Assembly (NCBI RefSeq): GCF_021568285.1
Contig: NZ_JAKGTQ010000001.1
Location: forward strand, 868,001-932,000
Origin: Rheinheimera sp. UJ63
Lineage (GTDB): Bacteria; Pseudomonadota; Gammaproteobacteria; Enterobacterales; Alteromonadaceae
Length of the DNA: 64,000 bases
Direction: 5' to 3'
The position numbers and the translations under genes were made by a program. Shown here piece by piece: positions 48,502 to 57,567 of the stretch. Each line of letters begins with the position of its first letter. Positions within the stretch are counted from its first letter, which is position 1. Under the pieces are notes generated by a model, which worked only from the letters and a program-made list of their open reading frames with translations, ran no database searches and was not told where the DNA came from.

Positions 48502-48975
48502 TTATAGTGCAGCGAGCACCGTTTCCGCTTTACTGACTTCAAAGCTCTTTGGTGGTTCAACATTAAGCAGGCTTACTACGCCGTCATCGACGATCATTGC
48601 GTAACGCTCTGAACGAACACCGCCAAAATCACCGGTCTCCATGGTTAAACCTATCGCTTTATGGAAACTGGCACCGCCATCAGCTAAAAAGGTAATTTCT
48701 TCTGCATTTTGGCTGTCGGCCCAGGCTTTCATCACAAATGCATCGTTTACGGCAATACAAACGATAGTATCAACGCCCTTCGCTTTAATTTGATCCGCCA
48801 GTGCAATATAGCCAGGCAAATGTGCCGCAGAGCAGGTTGGCGTAAAGGCGCCAGGTACGGCGAACAACACCACTTTTTTACCAGCAAACACATCGCTGGT
48901 CGTTGGGCTTTGCATACCTTCTGCCGTTAATTGAGCAAAAGTCACTTCGGGTAATTTATCGCCTACTTTAATCAT
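48502..48975 (-). CDS. Peroxiredoxin (Prx5/AhpC-TSA, hybrid-type without glutaredoxin domain)
   Basis: 157 aa thiol peroxidase. The peroxidatic Cys sits in VPGAFTPTCSAAHLPGY, typical of Prx5, and FLADGGASFHKAIGL and GDFGGVRSERYAMIV follow. Reduces H2O2 or alkyl hydroperoxides. Homologs in some gammaproteobacteria carry a C-terminal glutaredoxin; here it is absent, so an external glutaredoxin or thioredoxin is expected. Confidence 0.92.
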   Translation of the reverse strand: MIKVGDKLPEVTFAQLTAEGMQSPTTSDVFAGKKVVLFAVPGAFTPTCSAAHLPGYIALADQIKAKGVDTIVCIAVNDAFVMKAWADSQNAEEITFLADGGASFHKAIGLTMETGDFGGVRSERYAMIVDDGVVSLLNVEPPKSFEVSKAETVLAAL

Positions 48976-48985
48976 TGTTATATCC

Positions 48986-49735
48986 TTAGGTTATGGCTTG
49001 TTTAATATAAACATCAAAACGGTTATTTTTACCTTTTACCACCAGTTGCGGCTCGCGCTGCGCCAGCACTTGTGCATAGCCCGGGCGTTTTACCACAACA
49101 CGGTACTTCGCCAAGGCCAACGCCGGTTCTAACAGGGCATCCGCATCGGTATCACTGCCTACCACATCATGAAAGGCACGCATTTCTTTTTTCACTAACG
49201 CAGATTTTTCACGCGGTGGAAACATCGGATCAAGATAGACAACATCGGCCGTGGGCAAGCAGGTTAACGCTTGTAGCGCTGGAGCAAAATGTAGCTGCAT
49301 TCTACTGGCCAACTCGGCCGTGCTGGCATGCGCAGCAGCGCGCTGCAGGCCATCGTATAATAGTGCAGCAACCAGCGGGTTGCGCTCAACTAAGGTAACA
49401 TGTGCGCCGACATTCGCCAGCACTAAGGCATCACGGCCCAAGCCGGCAGTGGCATCAATAATCTGCAAATCGCGCTTTTTATGCAGGCCACAAGCTTTGG
49501 CGATGCCTTCGCTTTTGGCGCCACCATGTTGACGGCGATAAGTCGCCGCTGCACTGGCAAAATCGACCACGATATCACCCTGTTTCGGCATGTCGGTGTG
49601 TCGAAGCACTAACTGCTGCTCAACCCAACGTAGATGCCAGCCCGTCGCGCTATCGCTTAAGGTTAAACCAAAACGTTGCGTTAACTCGGCCGACAACTCA
49701 GCGGGCAAGTCAGCAATAAGTAACACCGCTCTCAT
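48986..49735 (-). CDS. rsmJ: 16S rRNA (guanine(1516)-N(2))-methyltransferase RsmJ
   Basis: 249 aa SAM methyltransferase. SAM site IIDATAGLGRDALVLANVGA, catalytic-region VYLDPMFPPREKSA and VKKEMRAF follow the RsmJ pattern. Overlaps the DNA glycosylase gene by 4 bp. In E. coli rsmJ also neighbours prlC. Confidence 0.94.
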   Translation of the reverse strand: MRAVLLIADLPAELSAELTQRFGLTLSDSATGWHLRWVEQQLVLRHTDMPKQGDIVVDFASAAATYRRQHGGAKSEGIAKACGLHKKRDLQIIDATAGLGRDALVLANVGAHVTLVERNPLVAALLYDGLQRAAAHASTAELASRMQLHFAPALQALTCLPTADVVYLDPMFPPREKSALVKKEMRAFHDVVGSDTDADALLEPALALAKYRVVVKRPGYAQVLAQREPQLVVKGKNNRFDVYIKQAIT

Positions 49736-50433
49736 TGCTGCATACCGGCATAATTTTCACCGACACTGTAAGACACGATTTGACTGATTTCTTGTAAACT
49801 CAGGCCACTTTGTTGCTGCCAATCGTTAAATTGTTGTTGGATCTGCTGTTGGCTGCGTTTACTGCTAATGCCCCCATCAAACACGCCATAAGCTTTTAAA
49901 TAAGCTTCAACATCTTGGGTTAATAAAAAGGTGTCTTTACCCAAGGTGCGCAAAGCGTAAGGCCCGGTATTGCCGCCTAAGCGTGCGCCGTGTTTTTTTA
50001 AATAATTCCACAGCCCAATAATGTCATCGCTTGGCCAATCAGCCACAAAGCGCGCAAAGCTGCCGTGTTGCTGCTGCACGTGATAAATCATCAATGCATT
50101 ATCACGAATAGTAAAAACCTTATTTAAGTTGCGAATAATCCGCGGATCTTGCGCTCTTTTTTCCAGCATTTCGTCACTTAGCAACAGCATTTTTTCGATA
50201 TCAAAGTCGAAAAACAGCTCACAAAATGCGGGCCATTTTTGCCGTACTACGCGCCAAACAAAACCGGATTGAAAGACTTTTTTACTAAACTCGGCTAAAA
50301 ACACACTGTCGGGCAATTCCGCGATAGCTTTGTTCGACAAGGGTTTACCCACTAACGCCGCCAGGGCTGCTGCGCCGCCCTTACGCTCTTTTGCACGTTG
50401 CAGAATGTCACTAAATTTTTCTACCTGACGCAC
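49732..50433 (-). CDS. DNA-3-methyladenine glycosylase I family protein
   Basis: 233 aa. Tag-like helix-hairpin-helix glycosylase. VFLAEFSKKVFQSGFVWRVV corresponds to the substrate-binding region, and LGGNTGPYALRTLGKDTF with LTQDVEAYL to the HhH and catalytic Asp area. Zinc ligands of E. coli Tag are not all evident, so I do not use the symbol tag. Overlaps rsmJ by 4 bp. Confidence 0.8.
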   Translation of the reverse strand: MRQVEKFSDILQRAKERKGGAAALAALVGKPLSNKAIAELPDSVFLAEFSKKVFQSGFVWRVVRQKWPAFCELFFDFDIEKMLLLSDEMLEKRAQDPRIIRNLNKVFTIRDNALMIYHVQQQHGSFARFVADWPSDDIIGLWNYLKKHGARLGGNTGPYALRTLGKDTFLLTQDVEAYLKAYGVFDGGISSKRSQQQIQQQFNDWQQQSGLSLQEISQIVSYSVGENYAGMQQ

Positions 50434-50475
50434 TCAGCATCCCCTTTACCGCAGCGAAGAGTTAATCTTTGCTGC

Positions 50476-50955
50476 TTACTGCGTAAGCTCTTTTACCAAC
50501 TCACATTGGCCATTATTTAATTGTACTTGGGGTTTCATCACCACCGAGCAGTCAGACATCATGCCCTTGCGCATATTTTCAGCTTCGACCGCTTGATTAT
50601 AGGCACTAATTTTTTTCAGCAAGGCGCCTTCATCACGCCCTTTGGTCGATACCGCGATATACTCTGCCGGCCCACCACAAGGTTTATGCCCCAACCCTAA
50701 CACTAAGCACTGCTGCACATTATCGGCGCTTTTGTCGCGTGTTAGTTTTAATACTTCAGCGCGTAATTGCCCGACATCAGCCAGTGCCACACTTTGTTGC
50801 TGTTGATGTGCACGCACGGCTTTAACCGGATCGGTTTGCGGGTCAATTTGCTCAACTAAAGGCGCCGGTGCAACGCGATCAACACTGGAAGGTTGCTGAC
50901 ACGCTAACAGCGGTAAACAACCGAAAAGCAATACGAGTTTTTTGGCATGCAACAT
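50476..50955 (-). CDS. Putative lipoprotein
   Basis: 159 aa. Lipoprotein signal with lipobox LLAC (Cys at about residue 18, MLHAKKLVLLFGCLPLLAC). The mature part has ADVGQLRAEVLKLTRDKSA and scattered cysteines (QQCLVLGLGHKPCGG) that could form a disulfide. An in-frame ATG at 51078 would overlap prlC by 95 bp and bury the signal peptide, so 50955 is preferred. Function unknown. Confidence 0.75.
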   Translation of the reverse strand: MLHAKKLVLLFGCLPLLACQQPSSVDRVAPAPLVEQIDPQTDPVKAVRAHQQQQSVALADVGQLRAEVLKLTRDKSADNVQQCLVLGLGHKPCGGPAEYIAVSTKGRDEGALLKKISAYNQAVEAENMRKGMMSDCSVVMKPQVQLNNGQCELVKELTQ

Positions 50956-50983
50956 AATATTTTCCTTTTTCAGTAAGCCAGCC

Positions 50984-53050
50984 TTAGCTGGCAATCCCCA
51001 TATGTCGCAATAAGGCTTCGTTAGAAGGCTCGCGGCCTCGGAAACCTTTAAACAACTCCATGGGTTCGGCACTGCCACCGCGCTCTAAAATCCATTGCAA
51101 AAAGTCTTGCCCGGTAGCGGCATTAAATACCCCTTCTTCTTCGAAGCGGCTAAAGGCATCAGCGGATAATACTTCTGCCCATAAGTAACTATAGTAGCCT
51201 GCCGCGTAACCACCGGCAAAAATATGACCAAAGCTATGTTGGAAGCGATTAAAGCGTGGCGGCATAATCACCGACACCTCGGCGCGCACTTCATCCAGCA
51301 ACTGCTGCACACGGCCACCCTCGGTTGGGTTGAACTCGGCATGCAAGCGCATATCAAACAAGGCGAACTCTAATTGTCGAATCAAAAACAACGCCGATTG
51401 GAAATTTTTCGCGGCCAACACTTTGTTTAATAGATTTTCTGGTAGCGGCTCACCCGTTTCATAATGGCCGGAGATCAGCGCTAACGCTTCTGGTGTCCAG
51501 CACCAGTTCTCTAAAAACTGACTGGGTAACTCTACTGCATCCCAAGCGACACCATTAATACCCGCCACGGCAGCTGCATCAACTTGGGTTAACATATGAT
51601 GTAAACCATGACCAAACTCGTGGAATAAAGTAATCACTTCGTCATGCGTAAACAGCGCAGGCTTGCCACCTACGGGTTTATTAAAGTTACAGGTTAAATA
51701 GGCCACCGGGGTTTGTAACTGACCGTTGGGTAAAACACGTCGGCCTTGGCAATCATCCATCCAGGCGCCACCGCGTTTTTTACTGCGGGCATACAGATCA
51801 AGATAGAAACTGCCACGCAACGAGCCATCGGCGGCAAACACATCATAAAACTGGACATCAGCATGCCACACATCCACGCCAGCACGCGGTTTCACTGTAA
51901 TGCCAAACAATTTCTGTAATACGGCGAACAAACCCGGTACCACTTTTGTGGCTGGGAAATAAGGGCGTAACAACTCATCAGAAACGGCATAACGCGCTTC
52001 TTTCAGCTTGTCGGCGTAGTAGGTGATATCCCAAGCATGCAACTCAGCCACGCCAAATTGCTCTTTGGCGAATTGGGTTAACTCGGCTAAATCGCGCTGC
52101 GCTTGTGGTTTAGCGCGACCCGCTAAATCCGTTAAAAAATCTAACACTTGCTGTGGCGACTCTGCCATTTTGGTCGCCAACGACTCATCGGCGGCATTAG
52201 CAAAATCCAGTAGTTGCGCTAACTCATGTTTTAGCGCCAGGGTTTCTTCAATTATAGCTGTGTTATCAAACTGGCCCGCGGTTGGGCCTTGCTCTGAGGC
52301 TCGCGTGCAATAAGCGCTGTATAACTCTTGGCGCAGTGCCTGATCGTCAGCGTAAGTCATTACGGCGATATAACTAGGAAACTCAAGGGTGAACACCCAA
52401 CCGGTTAATTCACGTTGCTCCGCTTCTTCGGCCGCTGCCAATTTAGCATCTGCCGGTAAGCCCGCTAATTGAGCCTCATCAGTAACGTGCTTGAACCACG
52501 CCTGAGTGGCATCTAAGGTATTGTTAGCAAAGCTTGAGCTTAAATCAGATAAACGGCTTTGAATTTCGCCATAACGCTGTTTCTTCGCTGCCGGTAAGCC
52601 AATGCCTGATAATTTAAAATCACGCAGGGCGTTGGTGATGACTTTTTGCTGGGCCGCCGTTAACTGTGCGAACTCAGCACTGTCGTGTAACTGCTGATAT
52701 TTTTGATATAAGCCCTCATGCTGGCCTAACCAGGTACTAAATTCTGACAACAGCGGCAAACAACTTTCATAGGCTTCACGCAGCTCTGGGCTATTGGCTA
52801 CAGAATTGAGATGCGACACTGGCGACCACAATTTGCCCAGCCGATCGCTGTCTTGCTCTAATTCAGTAATGAGGCTGTGCCAACTCACATCCGCCGCAGC
52901 CACCACACGTTCAACCGCAGCGCGCGCGCTGGCAATGGCATGCTCAACGGCAGGCTTTATATGCTCGGGTTGAATGGCGGAAAATGGCGGTAAGTCAGTG
53001 AAGGTTAACAAGGGGTTAGCTTGAACGGCGGCAACAGATGCAGTTGTCAT
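50984..53050 (-). CDS. prlC: Oligopeptidase A (M3 zinc metallopeptidase)
   Basis: 688 aa cytoplasmic peptidase degrading signal-peptide fragments and other oligopeptides. Zinc motif LFHEFGHGLHHML (HExxH). C-terminal QHSFGHIFAGGYAAGYYSYLW is shared in the family. Length matches E. coli PrlC (680). Divergent from gorA. Confidence 0.95.
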   Translation of the reverse strand: MTTASVAAVQANPLLTFTDLPPFSAIQPEHIKPAVEHAIASARAAVERVVAAADVSWHSLITELEQDSDRLGKLWSPVSHLNSVANSPELREAYESCLPLLSEFSTWLGQHEGLYQKYQQLHDSAEFAQLTAAQQKVITNALRDFKLSGIGLPAAKKQRYGEIQSRLSDLSSSFANNTLDATQAWFKHVTDEAQLAGLPADAKLAAAEEAEQRELTGWVFTLEFPSYIAVMTYADDQALRQELYSAYCTRASEQGPTAGQFDNTAIIEETLALKHELAQLLDFANAADESLATKMAESPQQVLDFLTDLAGRAKPQAQRDLAELTQFAKEQFGVAELHAWDITYYADKLKEARYAVSDELLRPYFPATKVVPGLFAVLQKLFGITVKPRAGVDVWHADVQFYDVFAADGSLRGSFYLDLYARSKKRGGAWMDDCQGRRVLPNGQLQTPVAYLTCNFNKPVGGKPALFTHDEVITLFHEFGHGLHHMLTQVDAAAVAGINGVAWDAVELPSQFLENWCWTPEALALISGHYETGEPLPENLLNKVLAAKNFQSALFLIRQLEFALFDMRLHAEFNPTEGGRVQQLLDEVRAEVSVIMPPRFNRFQHSFGHIFAGGYAAGYYSYLWAEVLSADAFSRFEEEGVFNAATGQDFLQWILERGGSAEPMELFKGFRGREPSNEALLRHMGIAS

Positions 53051-53205
53051 AAGAGCAGTTCCTTTAAATAAGCGAGATGTATGCTATGTTGGGGTTTTGG
53101 CTCGGGTTGTCAAGGCGTTAACCGCAAATTGCCGGCATTGGCTTGTAATCTGTGGCTTAACCCCTTATATCTGTCAGCAATAATTTTTACATTATAGGTT
53201 CAGTT

Positions 53206-54564
53206 ATGTCTCGTCATTATGATTTTCTCGCCATTGGTGCCGGTAGCGGCGGTATTGCTTCAGCCAATCGCGCCGCTATGCGTGGCGCAAAAGCCGCCGT
53301 AATTGAAGCAAAAGCGGTGGGGGGCACCTGCGTTAATGTCGGCTGTGTGCCAAAAAAAGTCATGTGGTTCGGGGCACATATTGCAGAAGCCATTAAATAC
53401 AGTGCAAGTTATGGCTTTGATTTAAAGCAACAAGGCTTTGATTGGGCCACCTTAGTGAAAAATCGCGAAGCTTATATTGAGCGTATTCACGGCGGCTATC
53501 AGCGCGGTTTTAGCAGTAATGGGGTTGACTATATCCAAGGTTTCGCCCGTTTTATTGATAAAAATACGGTTGAAGTAAACGGTGAGCAGATCACGGCCGA
53601 CCATATCACTATTGCGGTTGGCGGTCGTCCAACCCAACCGCAGATCCCGGGTGCCGAACTGGGTATTGATTCTGATGGTTTTTTTGCCTTAACCACTCAG
53701 CCTAAAAAAGCGGTCGTGGTAGGTGCGGGTTATATCGCGGTGGAAATTGCAGGTGTATTACATGCACTGGGTACAGAAACGCATTTATTAGTGCGTGGCG
53801 ATCGGCCGTTACGCAGCTTTGATACTGACATTACTGATGCCTTACTCAGCCGCATGGCCCAAGACAAATTACCATTGCATACGCATTGCAATGTAAAAAG
53901 TGTGGAAAAACAATCTGATGGCTTATTAAGCCTGACGCTGGAAAAAGGTCAAACCATTAAAGATGTTGACTGCCTAATTTGGGCCATTGGCCGTGAGCCG
54001 ACCACCGATGCCATTAATTTAGCTGCGGCCGGTGTTCAGACAGATCAACATGGTTTTATTCGTACCGATAAATACCAGAACACCAATGTCCCTGGTATTT
54101 ATGCGGTGGGCGATGTCACAGGCGAAGCGCAACTTACGCCAGTGGCCGTTAAAGCAGGCCGCTTGTTAGCCGAAAGGCTCTTTAACCCTGCCTTGCCTGA
54201 TGCACATATGGATTTCTCGTTAATACCTACCGTGGTATTCAGTCATCCGCCGATTGGTACTATTGGTTTATCCGAAGCCGATGCGATAGCCATTTATGGT
54301 AAAGAACAGCTGAAAATCTATCGTTCTGGTTTTGCCGCCATGTACAACGCCATTACCCCGCACCGTGCACTCAGTAGCTTTAAACTGATTTGCTTGGGTG
54401 CTGAAGAAAAAATCATTGGTTTACATGGTATTGGCGAAGGCATGGATGAAATTTTACAAGGCTTTGCTGTCGCCATAAAAATGGGGGCAACTAAAGCAGA
54501 CTTTGACGCCACCGTCGCGCTACACCCGACCAGTGCCGAAGAATTTGTTACTCTTAAAAACTAG
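53206..54564 (+). CDS. gorA: Glutathione reductase
   Basis: 452 aa NADPH-dependent flavoenzyme keeping glutathione reduced. FAD loop AIGAGSGGIASANRAA, redox disulfide GGTCVNVGCVPKKVM, NADPH-site VVVGAGYIAVEIAG and C-terminal HPTSAEEFVTL with the catalytic His-Glu pair are all intact. The 3' end looks complete, so the island that begins just after has not damaged it. Confidence 0.96.
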   Translation: MSRHYDFLAIGAGSGGIASANRAAMRGAKAAVIEAKAVGGTCVNVGCVPKKVMWFGAHIAEAIKYSASYGFDLKQQGFDWATLVKNREAYIERIHGGYQRGFSSNGVDYIQGFARFIDKNTVEVNGEQITADHITIAVGGRPTQPQIPGAELGIDSDGFFALTTQPKKAVVVGAGYIAVEIAGVLHALGTETHLLVRGDRPLRSFDTDITDALLSRMAQDKLPLHTHCNVKSVEKQSDGLLSLTLEKGQTIKDVDCLIWAIGREPTTDAINLAAAGVQTDQHGFIRTDKYQNTNVPGIYAVGDVTGEAQLTPVAVKAGRLLAERLFNPALPDAHMDFSLIPTVVFSHPPIGTIGLSEADAIAIYGKEQLKIYRSGFAAMYNAITPHRALSSFKLICLGAEEKIIGLHGIGEGMDEILQGFAVAIKMGATKADFDATVALHPTSAEEFVTLKN

Positions 54565-54588
54565 TGCTGGAAAACGTAAACTATAAAA

Positions 54589-54616
54589 TTGACACCTCTG
54601 GAAAACCGACTAGATT
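54589..54616 (+). promoter_or_regulatory. Near-consensus promoter for the recombinase operon
   Basis: Perfect TTGACA (54589-54594), 16 bp, then TAGATT (54611-54616; 4 of 6). The -10 ends right where the 9-bp inverted repeat begins, so a bound protein would block start of transcription. Flanking TGGAAAAC direct repeats lie at 54568-54575 and 54599-54606, 31 bp apart. Confidence 0.6.
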
Positions 54617-54641
54617 CATGATTAGTGTCTTGCTAATCATG
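54617..54641. promoter_or_regulatory. 9-bp inverted repeat with 7-nt spacer (operator or att core)
   Basis: CATGATTAG (54617-54625), TGTCTTG, CTAATCATG (54633-54641), perfect. It covers the expected transcription start of intA. Two inverted arms with a 6-8 nt spacer is also the classic shape of a tyrosine-recombinase crossover site. Confidence 0.55.
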
Positions 54642-54649
54642 GAGCTGGT

Positions 54650-55861
54650 ATGGTCTTTATCATTGACTCTGATGACTTCGAAGTCCCAATACCGCATATC
54701 TCAAAAAATCTGAATAGAAATATAAAGCTAAGTGGTTTTCCAACATTTTATTCAGCTTCTGGCGAATATCTGCAACCAGTAAATCTTTGGCTCAACTTCT
54801 TGGTAAACGTAAGGAAAGCCAAAAACATCAATTCAAACGTAAGAGCACTAAAGCGATATTGGAACTTTCTAGAGAATTACGGCTTACCTTGGGATCACTT
54901 CCCTAAACAAAAAAGTTTGAAACCAACTTACAGGTTTAAAAATGATGATTTGTTGTTATCCGCAAGGAGTGGTGCGATTCAGCTGTCAACAGCTGCTACG
55001 TATATCAGCCATGTAGTTGGTTTTTATAAATGGGCTGGTCATGAAGGACTGATTCAGTTCTCGGAAGAAAACAAACCATTTGAAATGGAGTTGGTGCGAA
55101 TTTCTAATTCCGGTCCCCTCAGATTCATTAATAGAAGTTTTGTCGTTAATTCCACAGATCTAAGAATACGTAATCCCCGCAAAAACCTTGAACAACAGCT
55201 ATGCCCATTTACAGAAGATGAAGTCAGAACCTTTTTTAAAATCATTAGATCTTTCACTACCGAGTTTTTGTTACATCAATTATTGCAGTTCCAATGCGGT
55301 TTAAGAATGGAAGAGGCATGTTTTTTTCATCTGGATTTGGTCTTCAACCCATCGTCATCTGATACTCGTTTCGACATTGAAATAGGTCCACACGTCGGTG
55401 TTCCAACGAAGTACGGAAAAATAAGAACAATAGAAGTGCCTGCATCTTTGATGAGAGAGCTGTATCTATACTCCATTAGTTCTCGCAGGGCTGCTCGTCA
55501 AAAAAAACAGCCTAACTCAAAAACGCTCTTACTCAATCAAAACGGTTTACCGATGACTTCGGTAAATGTGGCTCAGCATTATTTCAAAGCCAAGAAAGCA
55601 TATAAAGCAGTAACCGGAAGACCTTTAAATCATCGGCCTCATGATGCTCGTGCAACCTATGGAACTTATCGATTGGCGTCCCTACTTGAGCATCTTCCCC
55701 CATTGGATGCAATGACTCTAGTAATGGGTTGGATGGGACACCGACATGAATCAACAACCTGGCGTTATTTAAGATATCTAAACAAAGAAAAGCTTAATAG
55801 AAATGCAATTTCGATGATGGACATATTCCTTCATGAAGCACTAGGGGAAGACAATGACTAA
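54650..55861 (+). CDS. Tyrosine recombinase, IntA-like (first of three)
   Basis: 403 aa. SAM-like core-binding domain (about 35-135) and catalytic domain (about 185-380). The catalytic set looks complete: R219 (QCGLRMEEA), K257 (KYGKIRT), H331-x-x-R334 (PHDARATYG), H364 (WMGHRHES) and nucleophile Y373 (TTWRYLRY). GGAG precedes the ATG. It overlaps the next gene by 8 bp. The first gene of a four-gene set resembling the intA-tfp-intB-srap core of SE integrative elements; the family name is from memory. Confidence 0.9.
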   Translation: MVFIIDSDDFEVPIPHISKNLNRNIKLSGFPTFYSASGEYLQPVNLWLNFLVNVRKAKNINSNVRALKRYWNFLENYGLPWDHFPKQKSLKPTYRFKNDDLLLSARSGAIQLSTAATYISHVVGFYKWAGHEGLIQFSEENKPFEMELVRISNSGPLRFINRSFVVNSTDLRIRNPRKNLEQQLCPFTEDEVRTFFKIIRSFTTEFLLHQLLQFQCGLRMEEACFFHLDLVFNPSSSDTRFDIEIGPHVGVPTKYGKIRTIEVPASLMRELYLYSISSRRAARQKKQPNSKTLLLNQNGLPMTSVNVAQHYFKAKKAYKAVTGRPLNHRPHDARATYGTYRLASLLEHLPPLDAMTLVMGWMGHRHESTTWRYLRYLNKEKLNRNAISMMDIFLHEALGEDND

Positions 55862-57557
55862 TCAGAATGGTGCGTTTAGGCCTTTACGGTTGAGCTTAAA
55901 AATCGGGATCACCAAATACGCCTTTTTTGATTTTGAGAGATTCCGTTACTATGGTGTTCCGAAACTGCAAGATATCCCACTAGCCCAATTTGCAAACAGA
56001 GACTGTTTAGCTGAGAAATGGTTTCAGGCTTTCAGTGATAACAACGAATATTCAGACCAAACCAAGAATGGATACATTCAGGATTTTGCAAAATATGTTA
56101 GATTTTGCGACTTGAATAATGTCGCTCCAGAATCTGCTATAGCGATAGAAATCTGGGAGCGGTACCTCATAAAGCAGGTTCAATCCCATTCAATAGCGGT
56201 GAACTCTGCGAGAAAACTTATAAGTGCAACGAAATGCATCTTAGAATTATTTGACTGCCCTGTGTTCGATTGGTTTTCGAAATACCCTATTTTCAGATCT
56301 GAAGCGAACCCCTCGAATTCCTATTCCGACACTGAGCTAATAAAGCTTGTCCGATGTTTAAAAATATTACACCAACAGCTTGGGAGACAGATAAGACAAA
56401 ACCCACCATTACACGTTAACGCAGCACCAAGCACATACACAGCCAACTATTCAGATTCAAACCGTAGACTCGATGTATGTGGCGTAATTACAAAGTACTT
56501 TTGCGCCAGTTTCTTTTTGATGGCCTATTACACTTGGGCAAATACGACTTCTTTGTTGAGCATGAAAAAACCTAAACGACGCGAAGGCTCAGCTGGTATT
56601 TGGTATGAGCAATCAGTTTTAAAAAATAGAGCAAATAAATTTGTAACTATCGCAATAGGTGAAAATCACGCAACCCATATTCCTAAGCATGCATTAAGAT
56701 TCATGGAAGATTTACTTGAAATCAGTAGTCTGATCAGGCCTGACGACGAGCATCTGTTATATCAATCAAGACAAGGTGTTATATCAACGTTAGAAACGGC
56801 CCACCTCCGAACTTTTAATAACTGGTTATTTAAATCATTTGGTTTAAAGGATGACTTTGGAAATCAATTAAGGCCTGAAGCAAAAAGATTTAGGGCAACC
56901 GGTAGCAGTAAGTACATTGCCTTAACAAACAATGTCACAGAGGCATCTTTAATCTTAGGAAATACTCCAAACACTGTCCACCGTCATTACACCAAGGGTA
57001 ATGAGCCAGAAAACAATATGCAACTGCAGGCCGTAGCTCACACTTTGGAGAGCGCAATTCGCTGCGGCGAAATTCAGAACGCTAAAGAGCAAGCTAGAAG
57101 TATTTTAAAAGTTGAAGTACTTCCCTATGAAGCATTTATTCAAAAATATTCGATCGCACACCAAAAGCCTGATCGAGCACCCATTGGAACTGGATGCACA
57201 GACCCATTTGGAAGCAAAGCAGACAAGTATCGTCGGAAAGTCAACTTCAGCCCTAAGGCCTTGGATGTATCAAATCTCGCATGCGCAGACATACTTAACT
57301 GTTTCTTTTGTACAAATCAGGTTGTTATCGAGGAAGTTGACGACATTTGGTGCTTACTAAGTTTCAAATGTTCTCTCGAGGAATCTAGAGGGGATCATTT
57401 AAACCAATCACAGTTTAAGAACAACTTTGAAGAAATACTTCATCGGATAAATCAAATAATATTCCGAATCGACCCGAAAATTCGTCGTTTAGCCGAGCGA
57501 AAGCTAAAAGATGGTCGTCATCCATTATGGCCAGAAGAACTTAACTTGTTTATATAA
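55854..57557 (+). CDS. Tyrosine-recombinase-fold protein with degraded active site (Tfp-like)
   Basis: 567 aa. Shape of a tyrosine recombinase, but where Arg I should be it reads YYTWANTTSLLSM. The HxxR box is RPEAKRFRATG, without the His, and the last box is LGNTPNTVHRHY, with Asn for His but a Tyr retained. A Cys-rich tail (GCTDPFG, ACADILNCFFC, WCLLSFKC) may bind zinc. Probably a non-catalytic partner of the flanking recombinases. Overlaps the first gene by 8 bp; 10 bp separate it from the third. Confidence 0.82.
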   Translation: MTNQNGAFRPLRLSLKIGITKYAFFDFERFRYYGVPKLQDIPLAQFANRDCLAEKWFQAFSDNNEYSDQTKNGYIQDFAKYVRFCDLNNVAPESAIAIEIWERYLIKQVQSHSIAVNSARKLISATKCILELFDCPVFDWFSKYPIFRSEANPSNSYSDTELIKLVRCLKILHQQLGRQIRQNPPLHVNAAPSTYTANYSDSNRRLDVCGVITKYFCASFFLMAYYTWANTTSLLSMKKPKRREGSAGIWYEQSVLKNRANKFVTIAIGENHATHIPKHALRFMEDLLEISSLIRPDDEHLLYQSRQGVISTLETAHLRTFNNWLFKSFGLKDDFGNQLRPEAKRFRATGSSKYIALTNNVTEASLILGNTPNTVHRHYTKGNEPENNMQLQAVAHTLESAIRCGEIQNAKEQARSILKVEVLPYEAFIQKYSIAHQKPDRAPIGTGCTDPFGSKADKYRRKVNFSPKALDVSNLACADILNCFFCTNQVVIEEVDDIWCLLSFKCSLEESRGDHLNQSQFKNNFEEILHRINQIIFRIDPKIRRLAERKLKDGRHPLWPEELNLFI

Positions 57558-57567
57558 GGGGCTACTA

